Part shown: positions 60,581-64,000 of the stretch, one piece after another
How the letters are laid out: every line of letters begins with the position of its first letter
How positions within the stretch are numbered: position 1 is the stretch's first letter
Source: Psychrobacillus mangrovi
GTDB taxonomy: Bacteria > Bacillota > Bacilli > Bacillales_A > Planococcaceae
Length of the DNA stretch: 64,000 nucleotides
Assembly (NCBI RefSeq): GCF_037104765.1
Contig: NZ_JBAWSY010000004.1
Location: 62,001-126,000 of the forward strand
Direction of reading: 5' to 3'
Position numbers and translations under genes: made by a program
Notes under the pieces: model-generated
The model's input: only the letters and a program-made list of their open reading frames with translations
Databases searched by the model: none
What the model was told of the DNA's origin: nothing

Positions 60581-60642
60581 ATCTTAAAATATTCTTTACA
60601 AAAGGAGGATATTTTAAGATGAATGTAGAAAAATATTATTAG
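60581..60642 (+). promoter_or_regulatory. Hairpin with SD in its loop and a 7-codon ORF before hpf
   Basis: Perfect 12-bp arms ATCTTAAAATAT (60581-60592) and ATATTTTAAGAT (60609-60620) enclose AAAGGAGG in a 16-nt loop. The start of a tiny ORF (60619-60642, MNVEKYY) overlaps the 3' arm. The ORF stops 24 bp before the hpf ATG. Confidence 0.55.
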
Positions 60643-60666
60643 CGTCATATTAAAGGAGGAGTTTAC

Positions 60667-61224
60667 ATGTTAAACTTTAACATTCGTGGAGAAAATATCG
60701 AGGTGACTCCGGCAATTCGAGATTACGTCGAAGGAAAAGTGGAGAAAGTTGCCCGATACTTTAACGAAGAGATCCAAGCTACTGCCAATGTAAATTTGAA
60801 AGTGTATAACGATAAGCAGACTAAAGTTGAAGTAACTATTCCAATGAAGAATCTTACTCTACGTGCAGAAGAGCGAAACGCGGATATGTATGCTGCAGTT
60901 GATTTAATAGTTGATAAATTGGAACGCCAAATTCGAAAATACAAAACAAAAGTAAACCGTAAATTCCGTGAACGAGAAGGAATCGCAGCTTATTTTGCTA
61001 GCGTTGACGCTCCTGATCAACCCGTTGAGAACAATGAAGAAGAAGAATATAATATTGTTCGGACTAAACAATTTGATCTTAAACCGATGGACCATGAAGA
61101 AGCAGTATTACAAATGAATATGTTGGGTCATAATTTCTACATTTTTACGGATGCAGAATCTAATGGCACTAACATAGTGTATAAACGTAAAGATGGTAAG
61201 TACGGTTTAATCGAAACAAACTAA
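60667..61224 (+). CDS. hpf: Ribosome hibernation promoting factor (long form)
   Basis: 185 residues. The N-terminal S30AE domain is MLNFNIRGENIEVTPAIRDYVEGKVEKVARYF ... YAAVDLIVDKLERQIRKYK. The C-terminal dimerisation domain is YNIVRTKQFDLKPMDHEEAVLQMNMLGHNFYIFTDAES. The long form makes 100S ribosome dimers in stationary phase. Position before secA matches yvyD of B. subtilis. Confidence 0.97.
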   Translation: MLNFNIRGENIEVTPAIRDYVEGKVEKVARYFNEEIQATANVNLKVYNDKQTKVEVTIPMKNLTLRAEERNADMYAAVDLIVDKLERQIRKYKTKVNRKFREREGIAAYFASVDAPDQPVENNEEEEYNIVRTKQFDLKPMDHEEAVLQMNMLGHNFYIFTDAESNGTNIVYKRKDGKYGLIETN

Positions 61225-61258
61225 TAAAATACTTTCCTCTAAATTAAGGAGGGTACTG

Positions 61259-61308
61259 AAGGTACTTTCTGTTCTAACTTGAACAGAAAGTACCTTATTT
61301 CTTTTTCT
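61259..61308 (+). terminator. Terminator after hpf
   Basis: Perfect 16-bp arms AAGGTACTTTCTGTTC / GAACAGAAAGTACCTT with a 6-nt loop, followed by ATTTCTTTTTC. Confidence 0.92.
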
Positions 61309-61393
61309 ATTCATGAGGAGCCATTTACTTTAATTATACAGGTAAACGATATTGTATTAGATAAAAGAAAGGCTTAATTGTAACCGTACAATT

Positions 61394-61524
61394 GTTGATT
61401 GTAGTGGAAGGAGGCGACTCCGGCGGGATCAGTGAGACAGATGAACCATCACAACGTACCTGAAGGGGCGGTGATGTTTCATCGCTCACCCCGCGGAACG
61501 CGTTCGCCTCGAACGAAAATCAAG
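61394..61524. repeat. Bacillaceae-type interspersed intergenic repeat
   Basis: The GC-rich block has terminal TTGATT ... AATCAA, GGAGGCGACTCCGGCGGGA near the left end and CCCCGCGGAACGCG near the right. Similar elements of 130-160 bp occur between genes in many Bacillaceae. A separate perfect 14-bp hairpin (61542-61555 with 61564-61577) follows, with six T on the minus-strand side. The gap to secA shows no gene. Confidence 0.65.
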
Positions 61525-61774
61525 GGGTTCCATCCAAAAAAGCGAGTAAGTGAACAATAAATCGTTCACTTACTCGCTATTTAATCCTTCTGAGGACTTT
61601 TTCAGTGCCCTCATATAAAGAAGAGAGTTTTTTTATGTTAAAATATTTCTAAGACAAAATCTTTACTCCTACCAAAATACAGTAGATACATGTTTGTGAA
61701 CCTACATGTTGTTTGCACCACTATGTAACGAATGGTAAAATGGGGAGTAAGACTGAATGGGAAGTGAAAACTAG

Positions 61775-64000
61775 ATGCTTGGTGTATTAAATAAAGTATT
61801 CGATTTAAATAAACGTGACCTTAAACGATTGGAAAAAGTTGCAGATAAAGTGGAAGCTTTAGCTAGTGAAATGGAAGCTAAAACAGATGATGAATTACGT
61901 GCCAAAACAGACGAGTTTCGTACTCGTTATGCAAACGGAGAAACATTGGATGAATTATTGCCAGAAGCCTTTGCAGTTGCGCGTGAAGGAGCAAAACGTG
62001 TCTTAGGATTATATCCTTTCCGTGTGCAAATCATGGGTTCTGTTGCACTTCATGAAGGAAACATTGCAGAGATGAAGACAGGGGAAGGGAAAACACTTAC
62101 TTCTACTATGTCTGTCTATTTAAATGCAATTCCTGGACTTGGCTCACACGTTGTAACAGTCAATGAGTACTTATCAAGTCGTGATGCGACGGAAATGGGA
62201 CAACTGTTTGAGTTTTTAGGGATGACAGTTGGCTTGAATTTAAATTCATTGTCTAAAGAAGAAAAACGTGAAGCTTATGCTGCAGATATAACGTACTCTA
62301 CTAATAATGAACTAGGTTTTGACTATTTACGTGATAATATGGTGTTGTATAAGGAAGATAAAGTTCAACGTCCACTTCACTATGCCGTAATCGATGAAGT
62401 TGACTCCATCTTAATAGATGAAGCAAGAACGCCTTTAATCATTTCTGGACAAGCGAACAAAGCAGCGCTGCTTTATAAACAAGCAAATGCGTTTGTACGT
62501 ACTTTAACGAAAGAAACAGACTATACGTATGAGGAATCTACAAAAGGTGTAACGTTAACAGACACTGGTGTTGAAAAAGTAGAAAAAGCATTTGGTATTG
62601 AAAACTTGTTTGACTTAACACATGTTCGTTTAAATCATGCGGTCAATCAGTCATTGAAAGCACATGCTTCCATGCACTTAGACGTAGACTACGTTGTTCA
62701 AGACGAAGAAGTTGTCATCGTTGACTCATTCACTGGACGTCTAATGAAAGGACGTCGTTATAGTGATGGTCTACATCAAGCAATCGAAGCAAAAGAAGGT
62801 TTAGAAATTCAGAATGAATCGATGACAATGGCAACGATTACGTTCCAAAATTTCTTCCGTATGTATGACAAATTATCAGGTATGACGGGTACAGCTAAAA
62901 CAGAGGAAGAGGAATTCCGTAATATTTACAATATGAATGTTATTGCTATTCCAACGAATCGCCCAATTATGAGGGACGATCGTGCAGATTTAATCTATGC
63001 ATCGATGAATGGGAAGTTTGAAGCTGTTGCTGCCGACATTGCTGAAAGAAATAAGAATGGTCAACCTGTTTTGATTGGTACTGTAGCAATCGAAACGTCT
63101 GAAATTATTTCCAAATTGTTAACAAAACATGGCATTAAGCATAATGTATTAAATGCGAAAAACCATGAACATGAAGCGGAAATAATTGCTACAGCTGGTC
63201 ATTTGGGTTCTGTTACAATTGCGACGAATATGGCCGGTCGTGGTACAGACATCAAACTTGGTGAAGGTGTATTAGAAGTCGGTGGATTAGCAGTAATCGG
63301 TACAGAACGCCATGAATCTAGACGTATTGATAATCAGCTGCGTGGACGTTCTGGTCGTCAAGGAGATCCGGGTATTACTCAGTTCTATCTATCGATGGAA
63401 GACGAATTAATGCGTCGTTTCGGTTCAGATAATATGCGTAATATGATGGCGAAACTTGGCATGGATGATTCACAACCAATTCAATCTAAAATGGTTTCTC
63501 GTGCAGTAGAATCAGCGCAAAAACGTGTAGAAGGTAATAACTTTGATTCACGTAAACGTCTATTGCAGTATGATGATGTATTACGTCAACAACGTGAAAT
63601 TATATACAAAGAGCGTAATGAAGTTCTAGAAACAGATAACATGCGTACCCTAGTGGAATCAATGATTTTCGGTGCGATTGAGCGCTTAGTAGCTTCCTTT
63701 ACAAGCTCAGAAAATAAAGCTGAGTGGAACTTAAAAGGAATTGAAGACTATGTTCAAGCAAACTTTTTGCCTGAAGGTGTTATTACACAACAAAGTTTAG
63801 AAGATTTATCTTCGGAAGAAATCATAGAAAAATTAAAAGAAGAAGTTATTCGTTTCTATGATGCAAAAGAAGAAGATTTAACATCTGAACGTATGCGAGA
63901 ATTCGAAAAAGTAGTTTTACTTCGTTCGATTGACTCTAAATGGATTGATCATATCGATGCGATGGATCAGCTTCGCCAAGGTATTCATTTACGAGCTTAT
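61775..64000 (+). CDS. secA: Protein translocase motor SecA (3' end outside window)
   Basis: 742 codons are visible of about 840. The start is MLGVLNKVFDLNKRDLKRLE. Walker A MKTGEGKTLTSTM, the DEAD-like DEVDSILIDEARTPLIISG, the preprotein cross-linking region, TGMTGTAKTEEEEF and the second motor domain NMAGRGTDIKLGEGV...RSGRQGDPG are all present. It drives proteins through SecYEG. The frame is uninterrupted to base 64000; the C-terminal tail and any zinc-binding linker are not in view. The expected next gene is prfB. Confidence 0.98.
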   Translation, partial: MLGVLNKVFDLNKRDLKRLEKVADKVEALASEMEAKTDDELRAKTDEFRTRYANGETLDELLPEAFAVAREGAKRVLGLYPFRVQIMGSVALHEGNIAEMKTGEGKTLTSTMSVYLNAIPGLGSHVVTVNEYLSSRDATEMGQLFEFLGMTVGLNLNSLSKEEKREAYAADITYSTNNELGFDYLRDNMVLYKEDKVQRPLHYAVIDEVDSILIDEARTPLIISGQANKAALLYKQANAFVRTLTKETDYTYEESTKGVTLTDTGVEKVEKAFGIENLFDLTHVRLNHAVNQSLKAHASMHLDVDYVVQDEEVVIVDSFTGRLMKGRRYSDGLHQAIEAKEGLEIQNESMTMATITFQNFFRMYDKLSGMTGTAKTEEEEFRNIYNMNVIAIPTNRPIMRDDRADLIYASMNGKFEAVAADIAERNKNGQPVLIGTVAIETSEIISKLLTKHGIKHNVLNAKNHEHEAEIIATAGHLGSVTIATNMAGRGTDIKLGEGVLEVGGLAVIGTERHESRRIDNQLRGRSGRQGDPGITQFYLSMEDELMRRFGSDNMRNMMAKLGMDDSQPIQSKMVSRAVESAQKRVEGNNFDSRKRLLQYDDVLRQQREIIYKERNEVLETDNMRTLVESMIFGAIERLVASFTSSENKAEWNLKGIEDYVQANFLPEGVITQQSLEDLSSEEIIEKLKEEVIRFYDAKEEDLTSERMREFEKVVLLRSIDSKWIDHIDAMDQLRQGIHLRAY

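Noticed and set aside
61394..61524. Structured non-coding RNA gene
   Set aside because: It can form stems, but its sequence fits a common Bacillaceae interspersed repeat, and no promoter is evident.

Overview
The window is about 64 kb of AT-rich chromosome from a low-GC, motile, Gram-positive bacterium of the order Bacillales. Gene order and the style of intergenic repeats suggest a Planococcaceae-type organism (Psychrobacillus, Sporosarcina or Lysinibacillus relatives), but the genus is an inference. No transposase, integrase, tRNA, rRNA or CRISPR array was seen.

Backbone. The order yvyE <- / degS-degU -> degV-comFA-comFC-yvyF-flgM-flgN-flgK-flgL-yviE-fliW-csrA-hag ... flaG-fliD-fliS-fliT ... 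hpf-secA is that of Bacillus subtilis. It covers the DegS/DegU switch, DNA uptake, late flagellar assembly, the FliW-CsrA-flagellin control loop, ribosome hibernation and the Sec motor. Two accessory blocks interrupt it.

1-6300: a cell-wall block (SH3b amidase, SH3b protein, SpoIID/LytB-like amidase enhancer), a secreted CAP protein and yvyE. 6300-13750: degSU, a NERD nuclease-like protein, a lipoprotein, degV, comFA, comFC, yvyF. 13750-19400: the flagellar operon ending in hag, with sigma-D-like promoters and a CsrA-type leader.

19400-33000 is the first insertion, a flagellin-modification island. It holds a Maf-type glycosyltransferase, a small unknown protein, and nine genes for a legionaminic-acid-type nonulosonate (LegB, LegC, NeuC/LegG, formyltransferase, PIG-L deacetylase, NeuB/LegI, NeuD, PtmE-like, CMP-sugar synthetase). 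A broken small ORF, a second flagellin with a foreign beta-sandwich-like insert, and a convergent divergent flagellin follow. The formyltransferase plus deacetylase pair suggests an N-formylated sugar on the filament. 33000-36400 returns to flaG-fliD-fliS-fliT.

36400-60600 is the second insertion, between fliT and hpf. It contains a LysM-NlpC/P60 hydrolase with two tandem chemoreceptors, a small membrane protein, the branched-chain amino-acid cluster ilvD-[T-box]-ilvB-ilvN-ilvC-leuA-leuB-leuC-leuD-ilvA (ilvA looks frameshifted at its 5' end), a catE-like dioxygenase with a clear operator, a TatA-like/ankyrin protein, an atypical SDR, a third chemoreceptor, an NlpC/P60 hydrolase with WalR-like boxes, and a PilZ protein. 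60600-64000 carries hpf and secA, which runs off the right edge.

The most unusual signal is a set of five intergenic arrays (about 4193, 8361, 41606, 42211 and 54082) whose short CGA-containing cores recur every 20-21 bp, about two DNA helical turns. The flanking words differ between arrays.
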